Positions 32,675-41,835 of a stretch of 64,000 bases of DNA are shown one piece after another. A program made the translations under genes and the position numbers. Below the pieces are notes generated by a model. It did not search any database. It saw nothing but the letters and a program-made list of their open reading frames with translations, and was not told the origin of the DNA. The stretch comes from DASUBN01 sp036000105. GTDB lineage: Bacteria > Pseudomonadota > Gammaproteobacteria > Natronospirales > REEB76. Each line of letters begins with the position of its first letter. Position 1 is the stretch's first letter. Location: the NCBI GenBank assembly GCA_036000105.1, contig DASYGE010000002.1, positions 310,001-374,000 of the forward strand, in the 5' to 3' direction.

Positions 32675-33763
32675 ATGAGCGCGCAACCCAACGTCGGTAT
32701 AAAACCGGTGCAGTTCGAGAACCCCATGGGGGTGGATGGCTTCGAGTTCGTGGAATTCGCCGCGCCGAATCCCAAATTGCTGCACGATCTCTTCCCGCGC
32801 CTCGGATTCACCGCCGTGGCCAAGCACAAGCAGAAAGCCATCACCCTCTACCGCCAGGGCGAATGCAACTTCCTGGTGAACGAAGAGCCCAACTCCTTCG
32901 CCGCCGCCTTCGCGGCCAAGCACGGACCCTCGGCCTGCGGTTTCGCCATCCGTTTCAGCAAGCCGGCCGCCCAGGTGCGGGAACAGGCGCTCAAGAACGG
33001 CGGCGAGGCCATCGACCAGCTGGAATCCACCAAGGCGGTGGACATGCCGGTGATCAAGGGCATCGGCGGCAGCATGCTGTATCTCGTGGATCGCTATGGC
33101 GCCAAGGGCGAGGTGTATGCCGATGGCTTCGCCTACCTGCCGGGGGTGGACAAGACACCTAAGGGTTTCGGCCTCACCTTCGTGGATCACCTGACCCATA
33201 ACCTCTACTTCGGCAACATGGAGAAGTTCGCGAAGTTCTATGAGCGCCTGTTCAACTTCCGCGAGATCCGCTACTTCGACATCAAGGGCGTCAAGACCGG
33301 CCTCATCTCCAAGGCCATGACCGCGCCGGATGGCATGGTGCGCATCCCGCTCAATGAGTCCAACGACCCCAAGAGCCAGATCAACGAATACCTGAACGAG
33401 TACAAGGGCGAGGGCGTGCAGCACATCGCCTGCTTCACCGACGACATCTACAGCAGCGTGGAAGCCATGCGCAAAGCCGGCATGCAGTTCCTGGACACGC
33501 CGGATGCCTATTTCGAGATGGTGGACGAGCGGGTGCCGAACCACGGCGAGGACGTGCCGCGCCTGGCCAGGAACAAGATCCTCATCGACGCCGACCGGGA
33601 GACCAAGAAGAAGCTGCTCCTGCAGATATTCACCCAGAACATGATCGGCCCGGTGTTCTTCGAGATCATCCAGCGCAAGGGCAACGAGGGCTTCGGTGAA
33701 GGCAACTTCCAGGCCTTATTCGAGTCTATTGAAAGGGATCAGATGAAGCGTGGAGTGCTGTGA
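32675..33763 (+). CDS. hpd: 4-Hydroxyphenylpyruvate dioxygenase
   Basis: This non-heme iron enzyme converts 4-hydroxyphenylpyruvate to homogentisate. The 362-residue protein has the two vicinal-oxygen-chelate halves of the family. The C-terminal iron ligands are His in TFVDHLTHNLYFGNM, His in GVQHIACFTDDI and Glu in GPVFFEIIQRKG. FGEGNFQALFESIERDQ is the conserved C-terminal helix. A GGTGACAGGAC leader provides the ribosome site. It is followed at once by a small AT-richer gene whose GTG start overlaps its stop codon, then hmgA. Confidence 0.96.
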   Translation: MSAQPNVGIKPVQFENPMGVDGFEFVEFAAPNPKLLHDLFPRLGFTAVAKHKQKAITLYRQGECNFLVNEEPNSFAAAFAAKHGPSACGFAIRFSKPAAQVREQALKNGGEAIDQLESTKAVDMPVIKGIGGSMLYLVDRYGAKGEVYADGFAYLPGVDKTPKGFGLTFVDHLTHNLYFGNMEKFAKFYERLFNFREIRYFDIKGVKTGLISKAMTAPDGMVRIPLNESNDPKSQINEYLNEYKGEGVQHIACFTDDIYSSVEAMRKAGMQFLDTPDAYFEMVDERVPNHGEDVPRLARNKILIDADRETKKKLLLQIFTQNMIGPVFFEIIQRKGNEGFGEGNFQALFESIERDQMKRGVL

Positions 33764-34233
33764 AGAGCTTCAAGTTTGAGTTCGATGGCGGATCACTCAA
33801 GCGCGGATTTTGGATTTATATTTTCGAAGCGAAACTAGGCAAGAAGAGATATTTTTACGTAGGCAGGACAGGAGATAACTCGACTCCCAACGCGGCTTCA
33901 CCTTTCACGAGGGTATCGCGGCATTTAGATTCCTCGCCTAATGCCCAGGCTAATAGCTTTTATAAGAGACTTCGTGAAATTAAGGTTGCTCCCGAAGACT
34001 GTACTTATAGATTCGTATCTTTTGGGCCAATTTTCCCCGAGCAATCAGGCGACTTCGGGGAGCATGTGCCATACAGAGATAGAACTGCCAGGTTAGAGCG
34101 AGCGTTGGCGGATTGGGTGAAAGAACGCGAGTATGACGTTCTTGGAAGGCACCCTAAAAAGGGTGCACTCGGCACTGACGATAAGATCTTTGAGGAAGCC
34201 AAGAAGCATTTCATAAGGCAATTAGGTCTGTAG
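33760..34233 (+). CDS. GIY-YIG-like small protein inserted between hpd and hmgA
   Basis: The 157-residue product contains WIYIFEAKLGKKRYFYVGRT near the N-terminus. The spacing of YIF, FYVGRT and a later Arg resembles the GIY-YIG nuclease fold. Later segments (RVSRHLDSS, PYRDRTARLERALADWVKE) would supply the Arg/Glu part. The assignment is only suggestive, and catalytic activity is unproven. It uses a GTG start in a 4-nt GTGA overlap with the hpd stop. Codon use is clearly AT-richer than in its neighbours, which points to acquisition. It has no obvious role in tyrosine degradation. Confidence 0.6.
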   Translation: MKSFKFEFDGGSLKRGFWIYIFEAKLGKKRYFYVGRTGDNSTPNAASPFTRVSRHLDSSPNAQANSFYKRLREIKVAPEDCTYRFVSFGPIFPEQSGDFGEHVPYRDRTARLERALADWVKEREYDVLGRHPKKGALGTDDKIFEEAKKHFIRQLGL

Positions 34234-34258
34234 GATTTTATTAGGTTAGGAGCGGCGG

Positions 34259-35617
34259 ATGAGCCAGAAGCTGAGCGCCATGGAACCCAAGATTGCCGCG
34301 ACGTCGGCAGATGCCGGCAGCTATCAGTCGGGTTTCGGCAACGAGTTCGCCACCGAGGCCCTGCCCGGCGCGCTGCCCACAGGCCAGAACTCTCCCCAGA
34401 AAGTCCCCTACGGCCTCTATGCGGAGCAGCTTTCGGGCACCGCATTCACGGCACCACGGCATAGCAATCGCAGGAGCTGGCTCTATCGCATCCGCCCGGC
34501 AGCAGTGCACAAGCCTTTCAAGGTGCTGCCGGAAGGCCGTTTCCACAACCGTTTCGATGAAGTGCCGGCCACGCCCAACCAGCTGCGCTGGAGTCCGGCG
34601 GCGATACCCGGTTCACCCACGGATTTCGTGGATGGCCTGTTCACCGTGGCGGGCAACGGCAGCGCCGCCTCCCAGACGGGCATCGGCGTGCACCTTTATG
34701 CCGCCAACCGCTCTATGCAGGGGCGCTTCTTCTATGACGCCGACGGCGAACTCCTGATCGTGCCCCAGCAGGGGCGCTTGAGGATCGCCACGGAACTGGG
34801 CGTGCTCACGGTGGCCCCCCTGGAGATCGCGGTGATCCCGCGGGGTGTACGTTTCAAAGTGGAACTGCCCGATGCTTCGGCTCGCGGTTATGTGGCGGAG
34901 AACTTCGGCGCGGCCTTGCGGCTGCCGGAACTGGGACCCATCGGCTCCAATTCCCTGGCCAATGCCCGGGATTTCCTCTACCCGGTGGCGGCTTACGAGG
35001 ATGTGGAAGGCAAGTTCGAACTCATCGGGAAATTCCAGGGCCGGCTGTGGTCTGCCGAGATGGACCACTCACCGCTCGACGTGGTGGGCTGGCACGGCAA
35101 CCACGCGCCCTACAAATACGATCTCACCCGCTTCAACACCATCGGCTCCATCAGCTACGACCATCCGGATCCCTCCATCTTCACGGTGCTGACGTCCCAG
35201 AGCGATACCCCCAGCACCGCCAACATGGATTTCGTGATCTTCCCGCCCCGCTGGCTCGTGGCGGAGGGCACCTTCCGCCCACCCTGGTTCCATCGCAACG
35301 TGGCCTCGGAGTTCATGGGTCTCATCACCGGGGTCTACGACGCGAAGGAAGGCACCGAGAAGGGCGGCTTCGTGCCCGGTGGTGCCAGCCTGCATAACTG
35401 CATGAGCGGCCATGGGCCCGATGCGGCGAGCTATGAGAAAGCCGTCGCCGGCGATACCAGCAAGCCCCATCATGTGGCGGATACCATGGCCTTCATGTTC
35501 GAGGCCCGGGCGGTGATACGCCCCACGAAGCAGGCACTGGAAGCCAAGGAACTGCAGGGCGATTACTACGAGTGCTGGCAGAGCATCAAGAAGCATTTCG
35601 ATCCGAAGCGCCGTTGA
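34259..35617 (+). CDS. hmgA: Homogentisate 1,2-dioxygenase
   Basis: This iron enzyme cleaves homogentisate to maleylacetoacetate. The 452-residue protein has the family signatures SGFGNEFATEALPGALP, VPYGLYAEQLSGTAFTAPR and the C-terminal iron site in FPPRWLVAEGTFRPPWFHRN and GGASLHNCMSGHGPD. The segment DVVGWHGNHAPYKYDLTRFN is conserved. ATG 34259 follows an AGGAGCGG ribosome site; a later ATG at 34280 is possible. The stop codon overlaps the start of the next small gene by one base. It is the central gene of the tyrosine catabolic operon. Confidence 0.96.
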   Translation: MSQKLSAMEPKIAATSADAGSYQSGFGNEFATEALPGALPTGQNSPQKVPYGLYAEQLSGTAFTAPRHSNRRSWLYRIRPAAVHKPFKVLPEGRFHNRFDEVPATPNQLRWSPAAIPGSPTDFVDGLFTVAGNGSAASQTGIGVHLYAANRSMQGRFFYDADGELLIVPQQGRLRIATELGVLTVAPLEIAVIPRGVRFKVELPDASARGYVAENFGAALRLPELGPIGSNSLANARDFLYPVAAYEDVEGKFELIGKFQGRLWSAEMDHSPLDVVGWHGNHAPYKYDLTRFNTIGSISYDHPDPSIFTVLTSQSDTPSTANMDFVIFPPRWLVAEGTFRPPWFHRNVASEFMGLITGVYDAKEGTEKGGFVPGGASLHNCMSGHGPDAASYEKAVAGDTSKPHHVADTMAFMFEARAVIRPTKQALEAKELQGDYYECWQSIKKHFDPKRR

Positions 35618-36018
35618 TGATGGCGTCTCGCTTCCTGCGTGTAGTTGATAGACGTTATATCTTTCTGTGCACTTTTATCTGTTTCTGGGCTCTATCAGGG
35701 TGTGCAGCTATATTTGATCCGGATGGGCCTTTTCCGTTAGTCAACCCTAAAGATGGTTGGAAGCAGATGGATGCTCCACCTGTTAATGCCGCTGCAATTC
35801 TTGCTGCTGATAAGGACAATATTGTTAGGGGCATGATGCGCGATACAAAGAATCGCAAATGGACTTGGTTTCAGCGCGGTCAAGATGATTATTTAATCTA
35901 TTTTCAACCACATGCCTATATGAAGCAGAATGGTTGTGATGAAGAAACTTTTGAGTTTCTACTGGTTGATGGACAGTGGATGGAGAAAGCGATCCCCTTC
36001 CCATGTATGGCGGAATAA
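35617..36018 (+). CDS. Small putative lipoprotein inserted between hmgA and fahA
   Basis: The 133-residue product has an N-terminal hydrophobic segment YIFLCTFICFWALSGC, whose ALSGC is a good lipobox. The mature part (AAIFDPDGPFPLVNPKDGW, RKWTWFQRGQDDYLIYFQP) has no recognised domain. Its ATG at 35617 shares a base with the hmgA stop (TGATG), so it is translated by coupling. Its codon use is AT-richer than hmgA or fahA. No link to tyrosine degradation is evident. Confidence 0.6.
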   Translation: MMASRFLRVVDRRYIFLCTFICFWALSGCAAIFDPDGPFPLVNPKDGWKQMDAPPVNAAAILAADKDNIVRGMMRDTKNRKWTWFQRGQDDYLIYFQPHAYMKQNGCDEETFEFLLVDGQWMEKAIPFPCMAE

Positions 36019-36048
36019 CTCCTTTTCGAAGTTTTGTCAGGAGAGCGT

Positions 36049-37029
36049 GTGAAACTCGCAAGTCTTAAAGTTGGTGGCCGCGACGGCGCCTTGATCGTAG
36101 TAGACAGGAAACTCCAGAACGCTGTGAAGGTGCCGGAGATCGCCGCGACTTTGCAGCAGGCCCTGGAGAACTGGAGCACTGCCGAGTCCAAGCTCAAGGC
36201 CGTATCCGCGGCGCTCGATTCAGGCAAGGCCAGCGGCAGTTTCAAGCTCGACGTGAAGGCTCTGGCGGCGGTGCAACCCCGTGCGCCCCAGTTCGTGGAT
36301 GGCAGCGCCTACCTCGCCCACGTGGAGCGGGTGCGCAAGGCCCGCGGTGCGGACATGCCCCCGAGTTTCCTCAACGATCCCCTCATGTACCAGGCGGTGA
36401 GCGACGGCTTCCTCTCGCCCACGGAACCCATCCGCATGGCAGACGAGGCCTGGGGTATCGATTTCGAATCGGAGGTGGGCGTGCTGGTGGATGACGTGCC
36501 CATGGGCGTATCCGCTGCCGACGCCGGCAAACACATCAAGCTGGTGCTGATCCTCAACGACGTCTCCTTGCGCAACCTGATCCCGGACGAGCTGGCCAAG
36601 AACTTCGGTTTCCTGCAGAGCAAACCCCGCTCGGCCCTCTCACCGGCGGCGGTGACGCCGGACGAGCTGGGCGCTGCCTGGAAAGACGGCAAGCTGCATC
36701 TGCCCCTCGTGACCCATCTCAACGGCGCGCTCTTCGGTGAGCCGGACGCCGGGGTGGACATGCAGTTCAGCTTCCCCCAGCTCATCGCCCATGCGGCCAA
36801 GACACGGCCCCTGGCAGCGGGCTCCCTCGTGGGTTCCGGGACCATCGCCAACCAGGACGAGTCCAAGGGCTCATCCTGCCTCGCGGAGAAACGGGTGCTG
36901 GAAGTCATCAAGAGCGGCAAGGCCGTGACGCCTTTCATGAAGTTCGGCGACCGAGTGCGCATCGAGATGCTCGACAAGACCGGCGCTTCCCTGTTCGGCG
37001 CCATCGAACAGGTAGTGGAGAAATACTGA
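36049..37029 (+). CDS. fahA: Fumarylacetoacetase (FAH family)
   Basis: FAH hydrolyses fumarylacetoacetate to fumarate and acetoacetate, ending tyrosine catabolism. The 326-residue protein contains VKLASLKVGGRDGALIVVD at the N-terminus, the metal-binding EAWGIDFESEVGVLVDDVPMG segment and TRPLAAGSLVGSGTIANQ, which is typical of the FAH fold. The GTG at 36049 has AGGAG 5 nt upstream and is preferred to the TTG at 36034. The stop overlaps the maiA start (TGATG). FAH family members also include other hydrolases, but the operon supports this substrate. Confidence 0.92.
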   Translation: MKLASLKVGGRDGALIVVDRKLQNAVKVPEIAATLQQALENWSTAESKLKAVSAALDSGKASGSFKLDVKALAAVQPRAPQFVDGSAYLAHVERVRKARGADMPPSFLNDPLMYQAVSDGFLSPTEPIRMADEAWGIDFESEVGVLVDDVPMGVSAADAGKHIKLVLILNDVSLRNLIPDELAKNFGFLQSKPRSALSPAAVTPDELGAAWKDGKLHLPLVTHLNGALFGEPDAGVDMQFSFPQLIAHAAKTRPLAAGSLVGSGTIANQDESKGSSCLAEKRVLEVIKSGKAVTPFMKFGDRVRIEMLDKTGASLFGAIEQVVEKY

Positions 37030-37676
37030 TGGAACTTTTCACCTATTTCCGCAGCTCTGCCGCGTATCGGGCACGTATCGTCCTCAACCTGAAGGGCTTG
37101 AAGGCGGATTTCCGCTTCGTGCACCTGGTGAAGGACGGGGGGCAGCAGCACACGCCTGAGTTCAAGGCGGTGAACCCGCAGTGCTTCATCCCGGCGCTGG
37201 TGGATGGCGGCCACACCATCACCCAGTCCCTGGCCATCGCCGAGTACGTGGATGAGATCCATCCGGAGCCGCCGCTCCTGCCCAAGGATCCTGCAGCCCG
37301 GGCTCGAGTGCGGGCGCTGGCACTGGTGGTAGCCTGTGACATCCATCCGCTGACCAACCAGCGGATACTCAAGTATCTTGAGAAGGAATATGCGTTGGAC
37401 GAAGCCCAGCGCAAGCGCTGGATACAACATTGGGTGACGGAGGGTTTCGGGCCCCTGGAGAAGCTGCTCGCGGACGATCTAGCTACCGGCAAGTGCTGTC
37501 ATGGCGACACACCGACTATCGCAGACGTGTTCCTGGTGCCGCAGATGTTCAGCGCGCGGCGCTTCGATACGGATCTATCTCCGTTCCCGACCCTGCAGCG
37601 CATCAACGAGCATTGCCTGACGCTGAAAGCTTTCATCGACGCCGCGCCTGACAAACAGCCGGATTTTGAAACCTGA
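37029..37676 (+). CDS. maiA: Maleylacetoacetate isomerase (zeta-class GST)
   Basis: This glutathione-dependent enzyme isomerises maleylacetoacetate to fumarylacetoacetate. The 215-residue protein starts MELFTYFRSSAAYRARIVLNLKGL, with the SS-A-x-R active-site motif of zeta GSTs. VNPQCFIPALVDGGHTITQSLAIAEYVDE follows, and the C-terminal helical domain includes DTPTIADVFLVPQMF. ATG 37029 overlaps the fahA stop by one base. It closes the set hpd-hmgA-fahA-maiA. Confidence 0.95.
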   Translation: MELFTYFRSSAAYRARIVLNLKGLKADFRFVHLVKDGGQQHTPEFKAVNPQCFIPALVDGGHTITQSLAIAEYVDEIHPEPPLLPKDPAARARVRALALVVACDIHPLTNQRILKYLEKEYALDEAQRKRWIQHWVTEGFGPLEKLLADDLATGKCCHGDTPTIADVFLVPQMFSARRFDTDLSPFPTLQRINEHCLTLKAFIDAAPDKQPDFET

Positions 37677-37708
37677 AAACATAGTCTTGGATCCCGGGGT
37701 CTAAATAC

Positions 37709-40147
37709 ATGGTGGAGTTCTTCACCCACGCCTTCTTCTGGTGGCCGGTGTTCATCCTGGTCATCATGGGGTTCGCTGCGGCGCGTCCCGCCCGAGGCGG
37801 GTGGTTCATTGGCCTCTTCATATTCATGACGTCGTTCTCCTCGGCCAGCGCTGCCGACCCCTCTACCAAGAGGGTCCTGTGGATCTTGTACTTCCTCGCG
37901 GTGCTGGTGGCATACGTAGGCCCCTTGCGGCGCTGGCTCATCAGCAACCGGCTGCTGCGCTTCTATCGCGCCTCCATGCCAGTCATCTCTTCGACGGAGC
38001 GTGACGCGCTCGAAGCAGGCGGCGTGTGGTGGGATGGGGATCTCTTCAGCGGCAACCCCGACTGGCAGAAGCTGCTGGATTTCCCGGCGGCGCGACTCTC
38101 TGCAGAGGAGCAGGCCTTCCTGGACGGGCCGGTGGAGCGCCTCTGCGCCATGCTGGATGACCACCGCATCTGCAACCTGGACAAAGACCTGACGCCGGAG
38201 ACCTGGAGCTTCATCAAGCAGCAGGGTTTCTTCGGCATGACCATCCCCAAGGAGTACGGCGGCTTGGAGTTCTCCGCCGCGGGCCATGCCTCGGTGGTGA
38301 TGAAGATCGCGAGTCGCAGCATCAGTGCGGCCCTGACGGTGATGATCCCCAACTCCGTGGGGCCGGGGAAACTCCTGCTCCGCTACGGCACCGCAGAACA
38401 GAAGAATCGCTGGCTGCCGCGTCTTGCCCGGGGCGAGGAGATCCCCTGTTTCGCCCTCACAGGCCCCGAGGCGGGCAGCGATGCGGGCGCCATCCCGGAT
38501 CTCGGCGTGGTTTGCCGCGGCGAGTTCGGCGGCAACAAGGACGTGCTGGGTATCCGTCTCGATTTCGAGAAGCGCTATATCTCCATGGCACCCATCGCCA
38601 CGGTCTTGGGCGTGGCCTTCAAGCTGGATGACCCGGATCATCTCCTGGGTGAGCGCACCCATCTCGGCGTGACCCTGGCGCTGATACCGTCCACCACGCC
38701 CGGCGTACGCCAGGGCACACGCCACGATCAGTTGCACATGGCCTTCATGAACGGCCCGCTCTACGGCAAGGACGTGTTCATCCCCCTCGGCTGGATCATC
38801 GGCGGACCGGAGATGGCGGGCAAGGGCTGGCGCATGCTGATGGAGTGCCTCACGGATGGGCGCGCCATCTCCTTGCCGGCCTTGAGCACCGCCACCGCAA
38901 AACTGGCCGTGCGGGTCACCGGCGCCTATGCGCGGGTGCGTCGCCAGTTCAAGCTGCCGGTCGGGCAGTTCGAAGGCGTGCAAGAGGCCTTGGCCCATCT
39001 CGCCGGCAACGCCTACGCCATGGATGCGGCCCGGCTGGTGACGCTCGCGGCCCTGGATCAGGGCCACAAACCCTCGGTGATCTCCGCCATCGTGAAATAC
39101 AACCTGACGGAGCGCGCGCGTCAGGTGATGAACGACGCCATGGACGTGCACGGCGGCGCGGCCCTCTCACTCGGGCCGCGCAACCCGCTGGGCATGTTCC
39201 ACAGCTACCCGCAGATGGGCATCACAGTGGAAGGCCACAACATCCTGACCCGCAGCCTCATCACCTTCGGCCAGGGCGCCATACGCTGCCATCCTTACCT
39301 GTTGCAGGAATTGCAGGCGGCGACTGCCGAGGACAGCAAAGAATCGCGCCGCGCTTTCGACACGGTACTCATGCAGCACCTGGGCTTCACCGGCAGCAAC
39401 AAGATACGCACCCTGCTGCACGGCCTCACGGACGCGGCCTTCGTGACGGCGCCGAGCTGCCCCGAAGCCGTCAAGCCTTATTACAAGCAGCTCACGCGCA
39501 TGAGCACGGCCTTCGCTTTCGTCACCGACGCGCTGCTCCTGTCACTGCGCGGCGAACTGAAGCGCCGGGAGCGGCAGTCGGCACGCATGGCCGACATCGT
39601 GAGTCAGTTATATATCGCTTCCGCAGCGCTGAAGCATTACCACGACCAGGGTAATCAACCGGGAGACCTGCCGCTGGTCACCTGGGTATGCGAAGACAGC
39701 CTCTACCGCATCCAACAGAGTTTCGATGCGCTCTTCAAGAACCTGCCCAATCGCTGGCTGGCCCGCAGCCTGCGCTTCCTGGTCTTCCCCTACGGCACGC
39801 GCTACCGCGCGCCTGCGGATGGGTTGGAGCACGACCTCGCGGGGTTGTTGCTCAGGCCCTCCGCCGAACGCGAGCGGCTCACCGCCGGCATGTATCTGCC
39901 GAAGAGCCGGCGTGAGAAGGTGCGGCTCTTGGATGAAGCCCTGCAGCATGCGGTGGAAACCCGCCCGCTGCGGGAGAAGCTGCGGTTGGCGGCGCGGGAC
40001 AAGCTCTTGCACAAGCGCGGCGATGCCCAGGTGCAGGAGGCGGTGGAGAAGGGCGTGCTCACCCTGGAGGAAGCGGAAGCGGTGCGCGCGGCGGAAGTGC
40101 TGCGGCGCGAGGCGATACAGGTGGACGACTTCGCCAGTCTAAAATAA
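37709..40147 (+). CDS. fadE: Acyl-CoA dehydrogenase FadE
   Basis: FadE catalyses the first, FAD-dependent step of fatty acid beta-oxidation. The 812 residues are normal for the large proteobacterial FadE. Two N-terminal hydrophobic segments (FFWWPVFILVIMGFAAA and VLWILYFLAVLVAYVG) suggest membrane association. The dehydrogenase core contains EIPCFALTGPEAGSDAGAIPD, and the DUF1974-type C-terminal domain contains GDLPLVTWVCEDSLYRIQQSFDALF. The electron acceptor would be ETF, whose genes are at 45666-47356. It begins 33 bp after maiA and ends at a strong terminator. Confidence 0.95.
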   Translation: MVEFFTHAFFWWPVFILVIMGFAAARPARGGWFIGLFIFMTSFSSASAADPSTKRVLWILYFLAVLVAYVGPLRRWLISNRLLRFYRASMPVISSTERDALEAGGVWWDGDLFSGNPDWQKLLDFPAARLSAEEQAFLDGPVERLCAMLDDHRICNLDKDLTPETWSFIKQQGFFGMTIPKEYGGLEFSAAGHASVVMKIASRSISAALTVMIPNSVGPGKLLLRYGTAEQKNRWLPRLARGEEIPCFALTGPEAGSDAGAIPDLGVVCRGEFGGNKDVLGIRLDFEKRYISMAPIATVLGVAFKLDDPDHLLGERTHLGVTLALIPSTTPGVRQGTRHDQLHMAFMNGPLYGKDVFIPLGWIIGGPEMAGKGWRMLMECLTDGRAISLPALSTATAKLAVRVTGAYARVRRQFKLPVGQFEGVQEALAHLAGNAYAMDAARLVTLAALDQGHKPSVISAIVKYNLTERARQVMNDAMDVHGGAALSLGPRNPLGMFHSYPQMGITVEGHNILTRSLITFGQGAIRCHPYLLQELQAATAEDSKESRRAFDTVLMQHLGFTGSNKIRTLLHGLTDAAFVTAPSCPEAVKPYYKQLTRMSTAFAFVTDALLLSLRGELKRRERQSARMADIVSQLYIASAALKHYHDQGNQPGDLPLVTWVCEDSLYRIQQSFDALFKNLPNRWLARSLRFLVFPYGTRYRAPADGLEHDLAGLLLRPSAERERLTAGMYLPKSRREKVRLLDEALQHAVETRPLREKLRLAARDKLLHKRGDAQVQEAVEKGVLTLEEAEAVRAAEVLRREAIQVDDFASLK

Positions 40148-40165
40148 GGGCATGCACAGACGATG

Positions 40166-40195
40166 AAAAAGCCGGCGCAAGACGCCGGCTTTTTT
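40166..40195. terminator. Bidirectional terminator after fadE
   Basis: AAAAAGCCGGCG, loop CAAGA, CGCCGGCTTTTTT. It can stop transcription of fadE and, from the other side, of the small gene at 40216. Confidence 0.92.
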
Positions 40196-40215
40196 GCATG
40201 CCATGAGCTGGCTGG

Positions 40216-40698
40216 CTAGCTCTGTATCGCGTCCATGTCCACCCGGTTCAGCGGCAGACCGTCCGGCATCCAGCGGCGTTCGTCCTGCATCAGGTTGTGC
40301 AGCCATTCGGCGCGGCGCGCGATGCCGCCGCCCATCTCGTTCCAGTCGATCGGGTCGTCTCCGGCAGTCGGGGCTGCGGCATTGCCCTGGCCGAGACGCG
40401 CGGCTTCCAGCTGCCATTTGAGGGCGAAGTAGCGCGCTGCCTCGCGGCAGTTGTGGGCCGCGCCGGTCTCCGCGTGATCGGTGGGCACCACCCCGGTGAT
40501 GACCCAGAGCTTAGGCGAAGCGCCGTGCTTGGGCCACACCCGGCCGAGCATGGCCCGGTAGGGGATGATCCACAGCCATTCGCCGGTGATATCCGTGTCG
40601 AACACCTGGATGCGGCGCAGATAATCCGCCACCTGCTGCTGCTGGGCCTGGTGCCACTGGGCGAAACTCGCTTCATCGAAAGGGGCGGGAGAAGACAT
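40216..40698 (-). CDS. Uncharacterised cytoplasmic protein (possibly DUF4826-like)
   Basis: This 160-residue protein has no signal peptide. It is rich in Trp (WHQAQQQQV, GEWLWIIPYRAMLGRVWP, LWVITGVVPTDHAETGAAHN). The pattern W-x-x-P near a WVI-GD/VPTD segment recalls DUF4826, but I am not certain. It lies 29 bp after zapE on the same strand and converges with fadE across the terminator, so it may be the last gene of a zapE operon. No function can be proposed. Confidence 0.55.
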   Translation of the reverse strand: MSSPAPFDEASFAQWHQAQQQQVADYLRRIQVFDTDITGEWLWIIPYRAMLGRVWPKHGASPKLWVITGVVPTDHAETGAAHNCREAARYFALKWQLEAARLGQGNAAAPTAGDDPIDWNEMGGGIARRAEWLHNLMQDERRWMPDGLPLNRVDMDAIQS

Positions 40699-40727
40699 AG
40701 GGACCTCGGAATTCTGGAAGGCGGATT

Positions 40728-41828
40728 CTAAGGCAGATGAGCCTGGGAAAGATATTCCCCGGCCTGCATCTCGGTGAGGCGGCTTATGGCTCGCTGGAAC
40801 TCGAAACCGAGCCGCTTGCCGGCGTAAAGGGCATCCAGGGGTACAGCGGCGGAGGCGACGAACTTCACCCGCCGGTCGTAGAACTCGTCTATCAGGGCGA
40901 TGAAACGGCGCGCCGCGTCCTCGCTGTCCCGGTCCAAGCGGGGGATATCCGAGAGCAGCACCGTGTGGAAACCCCGGGCGATCTCGATGTAGTCCTCCTG
41001 GCTGCGAGGCCCGGTGCAGAGGTCCTGGAAGCTGAACCAGGCCACGCCATCCGCATGGCGTCGGGTGGGGATGGTCCGTTCGTTGACCATGAGGGGGCTG
41101 GTGTCCGCCTGCCTATGCCCTGCCAGGCGCTCGAACATGGCCATGAGGTGCGCGTCCGCCGTCGGGCCCGCGGGCACGTAGAACAATTCCGTGCCCTGCA
41201 TGTGGCGCAGGCGGTAGTCGGTGCCGCCATCCACGTTCAGCACCTGGGTGTGCTGCTTCAACAGGCGGATGGCCGGCAGGAAACGCTCCCGCTGCAGGCC
41301 ATTCTTGTAGAGCTCATCCGGCGCCACGTTGGAAGTGGCGACCAGGGTCAGGCCCCGGGCGAAGAGGTGCTGGAACAGCCGGCCGAGCAGCATGGCATCG
41401 GTGATGTCCGAGACGAAGAATTCGTCGAAGCAGATGACCCGGGCCCGGCTGCGGAGATCCTCCGCCACTTTCAGCAGGGGGTCCTGCTCGCCCGGGAGCC
41501 GCTTGAGCGCGGCATGCACCTCGTGCATGAAGCGGTGGAAGTGCAAACGCAGCTTGTCTTCGAAGGGCAGGCACTCATAGAAGCAGTCCATGAGCCAGGT
41601 CTTGCCGCGGCCGACGCCGCCCCAGAGATACAGGCCTTTCGCCGCTGCCGTGGGCCGCCCCGTGAGCCGCCGCCAGAAGGAAGGGGGCGGCGTGGTGAGC
41701 AGCCGTGCGTACAGCTGATCCAGGGTGGTGACCGCCCGTTCCTGGGCCGGATCTCGCTGGAACCCATTGCGTATGAGATCCGCCTCATAACGCTGACGCG
41801 GGCTCTGGGGTGGGCGGGCGTCGTTCAC
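40728..41828 (-). CDS. zapE: Cell division ATPase ZapE (AFG1 family)
   Basis: ZapE is a Z-ring-associated AFG1-like AAA ATPase. The 366-residue protein has Walker A GGVGRGKT within KGLYLWGGVGRGKTWLMD, Walker B ICFDEFFVSDITDAM, and the sensor region LVATSNVAPDELYKNGLQR. The C-terminal HFHRFMHEVHAAL and DLCTGPRSQEDYIEIARGF segments are typical. It has no membrane segment. It lies 7 bp after the aacS stop and may form a unit with aacS and the 160-residue gene. Confidence 0.93.
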   Translation of the reverse strand: MNDARPPQSPRQRYEADLIRNGFQRDPAQERAVTTLDQLYARLLTTPPPSFWRRLTGRPTAAAKGLYLWGGVGRGKTWLMDCFYECLPFEDKLRLHFHRFMHEVHAALKRLPGEQDPLLKVAEDLRSRARVICFDEFFVSDITDAMLLGRLFQHLFARGLTLVATSNVAPDELYKNGLQRERFLPAIRLLKQHTQVLNVDGGTDYRLRHMQGTELFYVPAGPTADAHLMAMFERLAGHRQADTSPLMVNERTIPTRRHADGVAWFSFQDLCTGPRSQEDYIEIARGFHTVLLSDIPRLDRDSEDAARRFIALIDEFYDRRVKFVASAAVPLDALYAGKRLGFEFQRAISRLTEMQAGEYLSQAHLP

Positions 41829-41835
41829 GCGCAGT

